A stretch of DNA of 64,000 bases, taken from Candidatus Methanoperedentaceae archaeon GB37. Lineage in GTDB: Archaea; Halobacteriota; Methanosarcinia; Methanosarcinales; EX4572-44. The first letter of the stretch is position 1. Each line of letters opens with the position of its first letter. Below, piece by piece: positions 8,284-17,656 of this stretch. Both the position numbers and the translations under genes were made by a program. The DNA is taken from the NCBI GenBank assembly GCA_905171695.1, contig LR991653.1, positions 214,258 through 278,257 of the forward strand, given 5' to 3'. The notes beneath the pieces were generated by a model. It was given only the letters and a program-made list of their open reading frames with translations. It was not told the origin of the DNA and did not search any database.

Positions 8284-8615
8284 ATTAGATCAATCCTCAA
8301 TAATCAAACCTATCACACAACTCTCTATCAAGACCACCATACCACCATATAAGATAAAGTTTACCTGAGATGATGCAAGGTCAGAAAAGACGAAGTATCA
8401 CATAACGAAATGCTTCTCGAGGTATAGACGAGGACTGGAACTGGAACCTCATAAACGAGTTCAAGAGAGGAGCTACACGCATGGGTTTTTCTACTTTTTT
8501 CAAAGTGGTTTGATAGTCTCTATGTACGGTGAGGGCAGAAGCAAAATGTTTATATTAAAGTTATGTATATTAGTAAAATACTATTTTGATTAATATATGG
8601 TGAAGTGATGGAAAA
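8284..8615. other. 332-base intergenic region with the cytochrome operon promoter
   Basis: No gene is supported. A T-rich run (TTTTTCTACTTTTTT) near 8486-8501 could end transcripts. A strongly A/T-rich block at about 8546-8600 (TATATTAAAG, TATATTAGTAAAAT, TTAATATATGG) precedes the tetraheme cytochrome gene and should hold its TATA box. GGTGAAGTGATGG just before the ATG at 8616 serves as ribosome binding site. Confidence 0.5.
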
Positions 8616-9275
8616 ATGGAGGGAAGGAATGTGGTGTTGTTGTCCGTTGCCGTTGTGGCGATCGGACTCTTTGTGCTGCCGCAGACGATGTCAATGTTCA
8701 CCGGGCAACATAGATGGTATAGTGTAAAGAATCCAGACGATATGGAAACTCTCTGTGCAAAGTGTCATCAGCCAGAGGTTACTGAATGGAATGCAAATAC
8801 AGGCGCACACGCGACTTTTAAGGATAACTATCCGAGCTACTCAGGATGCAGCATATGCCATCAGATTAACACGACAATTATTGATGCTTATGGACTCAAC
8901 AACTCAACATTGGCAGGTTACGGATTTGAGGATTATACACTGAGAGGTCTTACAAATACGAGCGATGCGAGTGCTTTCAGCACTGCATGGCGAAATCAGA
9001 CCACTCCGCATGCCGCAATAAAGGTGGATTGTCAGGACTGTCACTACAATGCAACGGTTCAGCTGGGTAATTCCAGCTCTGCTCACAGTGACTTCTACAA
9101 TCAGTCAAGTGGTGCTGCGACTGACAGTGCTGCGTGCATTGGATGCCATACACATACCAACATAAATATCACATGGTACAAGTTTGGCGGGCTTAATATA
9201 AATGCGACTATAAATCTGACAGATGAGGAATGGGATATTAACGTTACCACCAATACGACCCTTGTGACGACATAA
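8616..9275 (+). CDS. Membrane-anchored tetraheme c-type cytochrome
   Basis: 219 residues. The N-terminal hydrophobic segment (residues 6-24) is an uncleaved anchor or signal, followed by GQHRWYS. Four heme motifs follow: CAKCH, CSICH, CQDCH and CIGCH, with extra histidines (THTN, TPHAA) as possible distal ligands. The outer part is rich in Asn-X-Ser/Thr sequons, as expected for glycosylated archaeal surface proteins. First gene of the cluster that ends in CcmF; it has its own strong terminator, so it may be made in greater amount than the rest. A link between membrane carriers and the giant cytochrome downstream is plausible but inferred. Confidence 0.87.
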   Translation: MEGRNVVLLSVAVVAIGLFVLPQTMSMFTGQHRWYSVKNPDDMETLCAKCHQPEVTEWNANTGAHATFKDNYPSYSGCSICHQINTTIIDAYGLNNSTLAGYGFEDYTLRGLTNTSDASAFSTAWRNQTTPHAAIKVDCQDCHYNATVQLGNSSSAHSDFYNQSSGAATDSAACIGCHTHTNINITWYKFGGLNINATINLTDEEWDINVTTNTTLVTT

Positions 9276-9315
9276 GATGATCCATGGAATGGGTCATCCA
9301 CATTTTTTAATTTTT
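9276..9315 (+). terminator. Hairpin plus T-tract terminator after tetraheme cytochrome
   Basis: Directly after the TAA stop, GATGATCC (9276-9283) pairs with GGGTCATC (9291-9298) through one G-T pair. CATTTTTTAATTTTT follows. The T-tract alone would act as an archaeal terminator; it also overlaps the A/T-rich region just before the signal peptidase gene and may double as its promoter. Confidence 0.6.
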
Positions 9316-9319
9316 AGAT

Positions 9320-10090
9320 ATGGTCTTTATCGAAAGACTGGTAGGGGTGCTCTCGTTCTCACTCCTCTATCTGTGGCACATCAACCGAGTCGTTCTGATA
9401 TTATTTTTAACCACCTTAATTTTATTTATAATTTTATATAATGTTCATGTGAGAAACTCTTCTGCTATCGTGCGCCTTCTTAGCTATCTGCTGAGATGGT
9501 CCGGTCACAATCCAAGAAGACGTGCTACCGAGATGATGAAACGGTATCGTGATCTCTCACGAAGACCAGGGCTTGCGCCTCGATTAATTCCACTCGCTAT
9601 AACGATCTCTGTGGCGTACATCGTCCTGAACCAGTACATCTTTCTCGCCGTCGTCACATCCGGGAGCATGGCACCAACCCTTGAGGTGAATGATCTGGTT
9701 CTCGTGCAGAGCCTCCGAATCGACCCGGAGGAGGGTGAGATCATTATGTTCGATGTAAAAGATGCAAATATGCCAGTCATTCACAGAATAAACTCAATTG
9801 CAGGTGGTAGAATCAAGACAAAAGGGGATGCTGCAGAATTTGCTGATGACTGGACGATAAAAAAGGAGGAGATAAAGGGAGAGGTGGTGATCTTCAGAGG
9901 AAGGCCGATAGTAGTGAAGAGTATCGGGGAGTACCTGCTCTTCGATCCAGAGGAGATCAAGGTGACGAGATACGGATCCGAGATGTACAGGATGAGCCAG
10001 ATCGTTAAGGGTGTTAAACAGCTTGGGCTAACGATATTCGTAGTCTGCATACTGCTTTACATGCTCTCAGTAACAAGCAGCAAACACTAA
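9320..10090 (+). CDS. Signal peptidase I (archaeal/ER Sec11 type)
   Basis: 256 residues. The serine of GSMAPTL (near residue 117), the histidine of VIHRI (near 155) and the aspartate of TKGDA (near 171) match the Ser-His-Asp arrangement of archaeal signal peptidases. Two N-terminal hydrophobic segments, a third just before the catalytic serine, and a C-terminal membrane helix enclose the domain; archaeal enzymes are usually shorter, so the roughly 85-residue N-terminal extension is notable. Its place between two exported cytochrome genes suggests it processes their signal peptides, though it could be the general cellular enzyme. Confidence 0.85.
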   Translation: MVFIERLVGVLSFSLLYLWHINRVVLILFLTTLILFIILYNVHVRNSSAIVRLLSYLLRWSGHNPRRRATEMMKRYRDLSRRPGLAPRLIPLAITISVAYIVLNQYIFLAVVTSGSMAPTLEVNDLVLVQSLRIDPEEGEIIMFDVKDANMPVIHRINSIAGGRIKTKGDAAEFADDWTIKKEEIKGEVVIFRGRPIVVKSIGEYLLFDPEEIKVTRYGSEMYRMSQIVKGVKQLGLTIFVVCILLYMLSVTSSKH

Positions 10091-10142
10091 ATAGATATAT
10101 GATGATGATAAGTATAATGAAAACTGTTTTGGTGACTATCCT

Positions 10143-11180
10143 TTGAAGAGAGATCGCTCATTCCCTCCGAAATTAGCCACTATCTGCATACTACTCGCAT
10201 CGATATACCTCATATACTCTTCATATCAACCATTGATCGATCTCCTCTCAGGCAGCGAGTTCGAGAACCACGAGGTGATCACGAATCTTGCAATACTATC
10301 GATCGGAGTTGGGACGCTCTGGAGCGGGATTCACCTAGCTAGGGCGACGATCGCGCTTGAAAAACTCGTCGATACCGGTTTTGAGGACGGTATCTACAGA
10401 CGGCTTGAGCCGATACTTGAAGAGATCGCAGGAACGCAGGCGATGATTGAACGGCTCGATGAGAGGCTAACAAATATGAATAACAATCTCAACAGGCTCA
10501 GGAAGCGTTCAACCGAGCTCAGAATCTCAGATAGCAGGGCGTATGGTATTGACATAGCAGCGGAGGTCACCCGTTTTCTCAGGCTGGTTCTGCTCGTAAA
10601 TATCACTCTCGCTGCCTTCATCTTCCTCCTGAACTTCACACGTGCCTACACACCATATCTCCTGACCCTGCTCTACCTCATCTGGTGGCTCGAGATCACC
10701 TATGAGTATAATCTATGGCAGCGATCGAGTGCATGGGTCTGGGCGTTTCTCCCGATACTGACGGTTCCGATCACAACGATGCTCTTCAATCTGGTCTATG
10801 GGAGTGAGACACTCCTCGGCAGTATGGGTATCGGGATTGCAGTCTATGCAGCAGCATACTACACGTGGAGTAAGTACTGTGTTGAGGAGAGCCTGCCATT
10901 CGATCTGGAGAAGCTCGGTGAACGAATTCCTGCAAGTGAGAGGTGTGCCTCGTCTTTCAAACCGATCAGATCGATTTTTAACGAGAATCGACACGTGATT
11001 GGAAGATCACTTGTCACGATCTCGTTAGTCCTTGCTTTACTATCTGTTTTGCAGATATTCAGTGTAAAATACAATTTGAAGGGTTTTCCAGCGTATTCAC
11101 TCGACTACCTCGTGTTGACCGGAGTCTTGTCCATTCTCTCATACGTCGTTGGCACCAAATTAAGGCGGGTTGTGGGGTGA
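10143..11180 (+). CDS. Unknown polytopic membrane protein with coiled coil, coupled to the giant cytochrome
   Basis: 345 residues, TTG start. There are two N-terminal helices (about 12-29 and 45-65), then a charged helical stretch (about residues 75-125, with heptad-like Leu/Ile in LEPILEEI and LNRLRKR) that could form a coiled coil. About six further membrane helices follow to the C-terminus. No heme motif, Cys pair or nucleotide-binding motif is visible. I do not recognise the family. Its stop overlaps the GTG start of the 2159-residue cytochrome (GTGA), so the two are translationally coupled. It may anchor or assemble the cytochrome; that is inference only. Confidence 0.72.
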   Translation: MKRDRSFPPKLATICILLASIYLIYSSYQPLIDLLSGSEFENHEVITNLAILSIGVGTLWSGIHLARATIALEKLVDTGFEDGIYRRLEPILEEIAGTQAMIERLDERLTNMNNNLNRLRKRSTELRISDSRAYGIDIAAEVTRFLRLVLLVNITLAAFIFLLNFTRAYTPYLLTLLYLIWWLEITYEYNLWQRSSAWVWAFLPILTVPITTMLFNLVYGSETLLGSMGIGIAVYAAAYYTWSKYCVEESLPFDLEKLGERIPASERCASSFKPIRSIFNENRHVIGRSLVTISLVLALLSVLQIFSVKYNLKGFPAYSLDYLVLTGVLSILSYVVGTKLRRVVG

Positions 11181-14100
11181 AGAAGACTGGTTATAGATGG
11201 ATCCTCCTTGTCGCTCTCTTAACATTAGCCAGTGGTAGAGGTACTCCCATTGCTCTCGCAGATGATAATTATACCGTGATACTGGGTTATGGCCAAACAC
11301 CCTATCAGCTTGGATACCTTGCGAGTGGAAATAACACGGGCTGGAACTGGTGGGACACAGATGATGGTGGGATGCCACAGAAAAACCTGATAATAGTAAG
11401 TATTATGGAAAATACGAGTGTGGTGAGTGGTCTTTCACCACCTGCATGGATACAGGACAGTTCAGAAAGATACACCGGAGCGTATAGCTGGAGGGCTGGA
11501 AGCGGCATTCATAGCTGGCACTACCTTGACAACTATAGTACGCTTGGCACCCCATCAGACGACATATACCTGAGTTCTCAGAAGCCTCATGGCATTCTCT
11601 CACAACTCTTCAACTGGCTCAGAAGGCTCTTCACCGGAAGAACCCAGGCATCCAGAGTTGCCAATCTCACATTCTATACCAAGTATAACATGTCAGAAGA
11701 TCATCATGGCTATCTCAAGGTATCAACCGACCACGGAGCACACTGGGAGACGGTTGCAGATTACACAGGAGATAGTGGTGGATGGGTCAAGAAGACGGTC
11801 AACCTCACAAGATACAGTGGTGAGAATCTACTTATTGCATTCCAGTTCTTCAGCCCTGATACTCTCACCGATGGCGAGTGGTGGATCGATGAGATCAAAG
11901 TGACCTCTGACGGCGACCAAGTCTTCAGCTGCGGTGCTGAGACCCCACCGCCAAGACTGCAGGTGAAGATCACATATCCCTCGTATACCCATACCAACAA
12001 TACGTTCACTGAGCAGACAAAGACGATAGATCTTGTCGAGGACTCTCTCCACCAGTTATACTATGGAGTATTCAACTACCCGGACGACGCCTACACTGGA
12101 CGATACAGGATAGTCTTCAACGCGACGATAAACTCGACCGAGGTCTCTGCGATAGCGAGCTTCAACACCACCCTCTGGGGCTGCCAAGCAAGGGGATGCC
12201 ATGATGCCTACAGCCCAGAGAGAAGCCCATGGATCCGCAACGAGACCACCATGATCCACCCTGACAGTGTCACAGCAGGCATTAAGGGGAACTGTCTCAC
12301 GATGTGTCACAGCACGTATGCGTCTCAGTTCCTGCGAGCAACACCAATCCACCTCCATGAGATCAGATACGGACACGAAGGCGGTTTCATCTACGGCGAG
12401 AGCGGGTGGATAATGATCTTCAACAACACAAACGCAAACGTAAAACTCTATCGTAAGACCTCGATCGAACGACCGATCACCCAACAGACACCGTTTGACA
12501 ATCTCTCACATGTGAGTGAGACGGGGTGCACCGACTGCCATACCACATTCGTCCACACCCCTACTGGAGCCGAGACCTATGAGATTGCAGCGCCACAGAG
12601 CCTGAAGGGGAGAGATATAGGTAGAGGCGGGGTGCACCAGAACGTCTCCTGCGAGGCATGTCACGGGTTATACAGTAAAGCCACGGGGGAGGGCTTGTAT
12701 TATCCACCGTTTGACGCAACCACGAAGTTGAACGATACGATACGAGGCTACCTGCCAGAGTTCATGTCCTACGAATCGATGACCAACACGTACATCATCG
12801 ATATGAACGGTTCTGGCGCGATGAACGTGACTGTGAGCGGAGACGATCCGAGATACAGTTTCCTTCTCTCCCTCGTAGGTCCAATCGATGACACAACAAA
12901 CGGTTTGCAGGATTTAAGCACCACTGATAACTGGTATGGCACGTACACAGTGCCAAGTCTCAACGGGACGGCGGTATTCGGGAGTGGTTCAAAGATATAT
13001 TATCCAACGTACTCAAGCGATAAGTTCTACAGCACAACCTTCAACTCTCCTCCAAGAAGCGGGGTCTGGATTGCACGAGTATTCCCGCTATCAGATGGTT
13101 CATTCAATTATACCATAAGATCGAGCCATCCGATCAGACGAAAACCTGTCATTCACATACCATGGAACTGCTCAGAGTGCCACAATAAAGATGCAAGCGG
13201 AGCCATCATAGGAGCCAGGACCCTGAAGCAGGTGCCATCGTGGGACAACAGAGGATTATCATACACTCACACTGATATTAATAATGATGGGAGGGATGAC
13301 ATCACCTGCCGCCTCTGCCACAACTCGTTCCACAAGATCACGATCAGGAACTGCACCGACTGCCACGTGAAGCGACCCCCCGGTCACACCATGACAGATT
13401 ACCCTGACATGAGTTACAGAGACTGTATCTTCTGCCACAGCGATCCACACTTCGAACCTGAAAGAGCGGCTGGCGGGAACTGCACCGACTGCCACCTTGA
13501 AGGCGGTCTGAACGTAACAACAGGTCTACCTCTGATAAACAGGACAGGGTTCTTTGCAAGCGTTCACCATAACATCACAGGAGAGTTCAGTAGAGCAAAC
13601 TACACGCGACTAAGCAGGGTCTGCTGGGGCTGCCACGTGAACTATAGCGAGCAGTTGAAAAACCCCTCACACACGAAACACGCTGAGGAGCTGCCAGAGT
13701 GCGAGGACTGCCATTATAATACAACCCCCCTAAACGAGAACTACCTGAAAAAGACACCTCTTCAGGCGGTAGAGCACCAGCCGTCTGGCGAGGACGTGCG
13801 GACAGACCCAGACCTTGCCAACTGCACAACTTGCCACAACAAGTCCCTCACGATCACACCACCCACTGAGAACGTGAGGTACCCGAGGGCTAAGAACTAC
13901 GTCTCACACTACGCAGAAGAGAGGAGTGATATGTGGGTGGTGAAGAACGGCGAGACGATAACAGACTGCACGTACTGTCACCAGAATGGTGGAAACGAGT
14001 TTAACCCTGTCTTCTCAGACCCGGGGAATGCCAACATCACCCACGGTGTGGTCTGCACCGATTGCCACGGCTCTGGTAGAATCCATAGCGAGAACCTGAC

Positions 14101-17100
14101 GAGTCCAACGATGGAGGGCGAGAGTGGTGCGTGCCTTGAGTGCCACGACGAGATACCAGGTAAGATCATATCCCCGGGTGGTTTCAGATCATCGGCGCAT
14201 AAGAACCTCAACTGTATAGACTGTCACACACCACGGCGCGTCTACGAGGGAATGATCGCAGAGAGCGAAGTGGTCACGTACAACTTTACAATCCCAGCGA
14301 ATACCATAGCACTGAACGCCACCCTCGAGTGGAGCGGCGTAGGTCTTCTTGAGCTGCGGCTGAGAGCACCAGATGGGAGGCACTATGCTGGGAATAGGAT
14401 AAATATCAGCACTCCAGAGGGTGGCAACTGGACCGCAACGGTGAGCGGCGCTTCTCTGGATGCCCAGTTCACTCTCACTATCAACGCCTCGATGAGACAC
14501 CCTGGTAGCACCCCGAAGGAGTGCGAGGTCTGCCACACCGAGCCTGGATCTATACAGGCACCCCTTGTCTATGCACACACCCCTAATGGGAGCAGTGTGC
14601 CAACGAACACTACATGTGTAGCCTGCCATGTGAATGATGCAGTTGCCACTGGACGAACTCCCACCATAACGGCCGCCCATTACCTCACAGATCCATCACT
14701 CGAGACCGGGTACAACTGTGTTGAGTGCCATACCCATACCGGGGTCGAGGATGGGTGGGGCGATCCACCCGACCCGAGAGACCACACACGCCACGAGTGG
14801 GTCAAGAGGATACTTGTAGCGGGCGAGCCATGGAAGCTCGTTGATAACTACACGTTAACATTGATAGAAGCAACTCGTGAAGGTGCCATATTCGACTTCG
14901 AAGAGAATGGGAGATTGCTCCGACGTGAGCTGGTGGCTGATGGTGACGTCTTCGAATATGAGGTTCGTGGAATCGCACCGGGTAAGACAGCGATCGTCAA
15001 CCTCACAGTGAAGAGGCTCTTTGCTTCAGAGGACGGTGAGTACGTGGCAGAGTTGAGTGGGAGCGTGCTTGCGTCACGGATCCACCGTGAGACCGAGAAC
15101 GAGGATTGCTGGGAGTGCCATGATAGCCAGTATCGGGCGCGAATGCCGAACGGAAGAGACTACTACGTTCTAAAGAAGGATAGGGAGAACGTGACACTTG
15201 CACGACTGACGATAAACTTCACAGATAGTGAGACCCGAATGCTTGGAATCGGAAAGTCGTGGGATCTTGGAAGCGGATACGTCCTCCATGTCGCTGATGT
15301 GAATCAAAGACGGGGCAGCGCACGGTTGCAACTCTACAGAGATGGAAGGCTCTTAGAGGATATGATAGTTAATACAGGGGAGTATTTCACATACGAGGAG
15401 TGGGTGCTTGGTCGGAAGATCGATCTTGTCAGGGCAAGGCTCGAGAGCGTCTTCATCGGTAGCGCAGAGATTGTCCTCTCTGATGTACGGGTGATCTCAG
15501 ATGAGCTGAAAGAGCTTGATCGTGAGACCCGTGCACTCTCGTCTGGAACTCCGCTCAAGTATCTTCCTCTTGATAGCAGTATAACTGTTGGTGACGAGCC
15601 TGAAACCTTCCATATCTACACGCTCACCTCGGGTGGGTACGGTGCTGATTGTATCAGCTGCCACTCAGGGAATGGAGTGGCGCCGATAAAGATCGATATG
15701 GATCGGTTCAAGAAGGGAGTTCACTCTGATCTTAACAGCGATAGAGAGGATTATACGAGTTTCATAACCGATGATAGAGACAGAGCCTGCTGGGCGTGTC
15801 ACGGAAACGGGACAGGCGGCGAACCTCTGGTACATCCAACACCGTACCTCGGAGAGAAGACGCCGCTTACGTGCATCTACTGCCACGGAAACGATAGGTT
15901 CGGGGCAGAAGAGATCCACTCACACTACCCGGGATCTAAGATCTCGACCGCTGCTGAGTGCTGGGACTGCCACGGAAATACGCTCCCAGAGGATGAGGAG
16001 AGTGCATCTTCAGTCTCACACTACTCAACCCGGGGTGATCTCCCCAGGACGAGTGAGTGTGGTCTCTGCCACGACAACACTACGAATGGATCGCTCTGGG
16101 GGGATGCGCCACAGGTAGAGCGGCACAACTCAGATAACAACTGCACCAGGTGCCATGCAGGGAGGGGAGTATCGAGCTTCCATGATGCAGGGATCACTAT
16201 AACCCGTGGGTGTGAGAGCTGTCACCTTGATAGAGAGCGCTCAAGAGAACTCAAGATACCTCAGATAAAGACGCACTATCCTGGGGCTCCAGAGGGGCGG
16301 GCGGACACACTTAGAGGTCACGGGTACACCTGTGAGATATGCCATAACATAACGAACGGAACGCTCCATGAATCGCTTGAGGTTCTGCGGTACAACGAGA
16401 GTCTTGGATACTGTTTCCAGTGTCACAGCGTCGATGGTGGCTTCCCGTACAAGCCAGATGCACAGATACGTATCTTCAGACACGGAAGGGGTGTGCGGGT
16501 GAAGTCAGGGTGTGAGGCATGCCATGATCCTGTGGGTGTGAGCAAGTTCCACACGCCGAGCATGGTTGGTAAGAGAGGTATCACTCGTGCAAGTGACCCT
16601 GCAGTGGAGTGTGAGGACTGTCATGAGCCCCATGAAGGACGAGAGTACCAGCCCTTTGAGGGTATCAGGTGCATCGACTGTCACACCGAGTATGGATCTG
16701 CTCATTATTCTGGTGTGCTGATACAGATGGTGGACAGGACTGCAACATGCAAGATATGCCACAATTCAGAGGCGGATCTCTTCCACAACCTCACACACCT
16801 TGAAGCCAATGTGAGTGAAGAAGCATTGAGACCGTGTTACACGTGTCATGGGAGCGATGTTGACCTCTTCAATGAGACGCAGAAACGAGCGATAGGCATA
16901 ACACGCGGGACGATGTACACGGTCGGCGAAGTAGCGGACGAGCCGTTCAGAACCTGCACCTCCTGCCACAATGCCACAGGCGAGAGCAATTTTCACTTTG
17001 ACGAGTATCCACGTGGAACCGTGGAGAACCCTGGCTGGGATGATTGGGTGCCCGGGAAGATCACAGGGTGCAAGGACTGTCATACCTACCATGGTGGAGC

Positions 17101-17656
17101 GCTTCCATTCAATGCCACGAATATGGGCACCGAGGGTCGGTCTCCCACCGGCACAGCACATGGTTTTGCTCCGAACTGCACGATCTGCCATGGCGGTTCT
17201 GATCCGATCAGTCTTCATAGCCTTGCATCGACCGAGTTTGTGCCGCGCATCGGAGTGACTGTGGAACCCGATAGCGTTCCAAGGGGCGAGATATGTCTCC
17301 TTCGGGTTACGGTGGTGCTGCCGCCTCTGATGAAGGTAACGCGTGCCGAGTACTTCATCGATGAACCAGGACTCGAAGGCACTGGAAGGCACCTGAAGTA
17401 TATAATAGGAGAGTCCAATCAGTCTTCGGCGGTGCTCGGCGATGCGATCAACACGTCCATGCTCTACTATGGGGAGCACGTGATCTACACGCGCGTGAAG
17501 GACTCGGCTGGGAAGTGGAGCAGGATAGGGATTGCGACGTTCACGGTAACAAAACCAGAGAGGCTTGTGCTTGCAGAGTTTCTGTTGAAGGTGGTTGTGC
17601 CTCTTGGGGTGGTTCTTATCGGGATCTTCTATCTTCTCTGGAGACGGTTCAGATGA
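11177..17656 (+). CDS. Giant multiheme cytochrome c with S-layer-like domains (about 37 heme sites)
   Basis: 2159 residues, GTG start overlapping the previous stop. A signal peptide covers about residues 1-28. Residues 88-248 form an MAM/immune-inhibitor-A-like jelly-roll without hemes. Heme sites run from about residue 335 to 2003: first CX4CH (CQARGCH), then CX3CH (CLTMCH), then 35 standard CXXCH. Between them are a prepeptidase-C-like insert (about 1031-1108) and two tandem domains (about 1211-1300 and 1328-1445) resembling the archaeal S-layer repeat: a WxL-GY-L opening and a paired GD-Y turn. The tail has an Ig-like domain (about 2020-2125) and one membrane helix ending LLWRRFR. Asn glycosylation sequons abound. 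S-layer/multiheme fusions are known from ANME archaea and proposed to carry electrons through the S-layer. Most likely role: extracellular electron transfer. No stop or frameshift is seen. Confidence 0.93.
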   Translation: MKKTGYRWILLVALLTLASGRGTPIALADDNYTVILGYGQTPYQLGYLASGNNTGWNWWDTDDGGMPQKNLIIVSIMENTSVVSGLSPPAWIQDSSERYTGAYSWRAGSGIHSWHYLDNYSTLGTPSDDIYLSSQKPHGILSQLFNWLRRLFTGRTQASRVANLTFYTKYNMSEDHHGYLKVSTDHGAHWETVADYTGDSGGWVKKTVNLTRYSGENLLIAFQFFSPDTLTDGEWWIDEIKVTSDGDQVFSCGAETPPPRLQVKITYPSYTHTNNTFTEQTKTIDLVEDSLHQLYYGVFNYPDDAYTGRYRIVFNATINSTEVSAIASFNTTLWGCQARGCHDAYSPERSPWIRNETTMIHPDSVTAGIKGNCLTMCHSTYASQFLRATPIHLHEIRYGHEGGFIYGESGWIMIFNNTNANVKLYRKTSIERPITQQTPFDNLSHVSETGCTDCHTTFVHTPTGAETYEIAAPQSLKGRDIGRGGVHQNVSCEACHGLYSKATGEGLYYPPFDATTKLNDTIRGYLPEFMSYESMTNTYIIDMNGSGAMNVTVSGDDPRYSFLLSLVGPIDDTTNGLQDLSTTDNWYGTYTVPSLNGTAVFGSGSKIYYPTYSSDKFYSTTFNSPPRSGVWIARVFPLSDGSFNYTIRSSHPIRRKPVIHIPWNCSECHNKDASGAIIGARTLKQVPSWDNRGLSYTHTDINNDGRDDITCRLCHNSFHKITIRNCTDCHVKRPPGHTMTDYPDMSYRDCIFCHSDPHFEPERAAGGNCTDCHLEGGLNVTTGLPLINRTGFFASVHHNITGEFSRANYTRLSRVCWGCHVNYSEQLKNPSHTKHAEELPECEDCHYNTTPLNENYLKKTPLQAVEHQPSGEDVRTDPDLANCTTCHNKSLTITPPTENVRYPRAKNYVSHYAEERSDMWVVKNGETITDCTYCHQNGGNEFNPVFSDPGNANITHGVVCTDCHGSGRIHSENLTSPTMEGESGACLECHDEIPGKIISPGGFRSSAHKNLNCIDCHTPRRVYEGMIAESEVVTYNFTIPANTIALNATLEWSGVGLLELRLRAPDGRHYAGNRINISTPEGGNWTATVSGASLDAQFTLTINASMRHPGSTPKECEVCHTEPGSIQAPLVYAHTPNGSSVPTNTTCVACHVNDAVATGRTPTITAAHYLTDPSLETGYNCVECHTHTGVEDGWGDPPDPRDHTRHEWVKRILVAGEPWKLVDNYTLTLIEATREGAIFDFEENGRLLRRELVADGDVFEYEVRGIAPGKTAIVNLTVKRLFASEDGEYVAELSGSVLASRIHRETENEDCWECHDSQYRARMPNGRDYYVLKKDRENVTLARLTINFTDSETRMLGIGKSWDLGSGYVLHVADVNQRRGSARLQLYRDGRLLEDMIVNTGEYFTYEEWVLGRKIDLVRARLESVFIGSAEIVLSDVRVISDELKELDRETRALSSGTPLKYLPLDSSITVGDEPETFHIYTLTSGGYGADCISCHSGNGVAPIKIDMDRFKKGVHSDLNSDREDYTSFITDDRDRACWACHGNGTGGEPLVHPTPYLGEKTPLTCIYCHGNDRFGAEEIHSHYPGSKISTAAECWDCHGNTLPEDEESASSVSHYSTRGDLPRTSECGLCHDNTTNGSLWGDAPQVERHNSDNNCTRCHAGRGVSSFHDAGITITRGCESCHLDRERSRELKIPQIKTHYPGAPEGRADTLRGHGYTCEICHNITNGTLHESLEVLRYNESLGYCFQCHSVDGGFPYKPDAQIRIFRHGRGVRVKSGCEACHDPVGVSKFHTPSMVGKRGITRASDPAVECEDCHEPHEGREYQPFEGIRCIDCHTEYGSAHYSGVLIQMVDRTATCKICHNSEADLFHNLTHLEANVSEEALRPCYTCHGSDVDLFNETQKRAIGITRGTMYTVGEVADEPFRTCTSCHNATGESNFHFDEYPRGTVENPGWDDWVPGKITGCKDCHTYHGGALPFNATNMGTEGRSPTGTAHGFAPNCTICHGGSDPISLHSLASTEFVPRIGVTVEPDSVPRGEICLLRVTVVLPPLMKVTRAEYFIDEPGLEGTGRHLKYIIGESNQSSAVLGDAINTSMLYYGEHVIYTRVKDSAGKWSRIGIATFTVTKPERLVLAEFLLKVVVPLGVVLIGIFYLLWRRFR

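Noticed and set aside
8370..8470. Possible C/D-box small RNA upstream of the cytochrome genes (GATGATG and CTGG words)
   Set aside because: The C box does not fit RUGAUGA and no matching D or C'/D' pair at usual spacing was found.
17515..17652. Longer CcmF start within the cytochrome gene
   Set aside because: The upstream 46 codons are out-of-frame cytochrome coding sequence; the ATGA overlap at 17653 and the hydrophobic N-terminus that follows fit a normal CcmF start.
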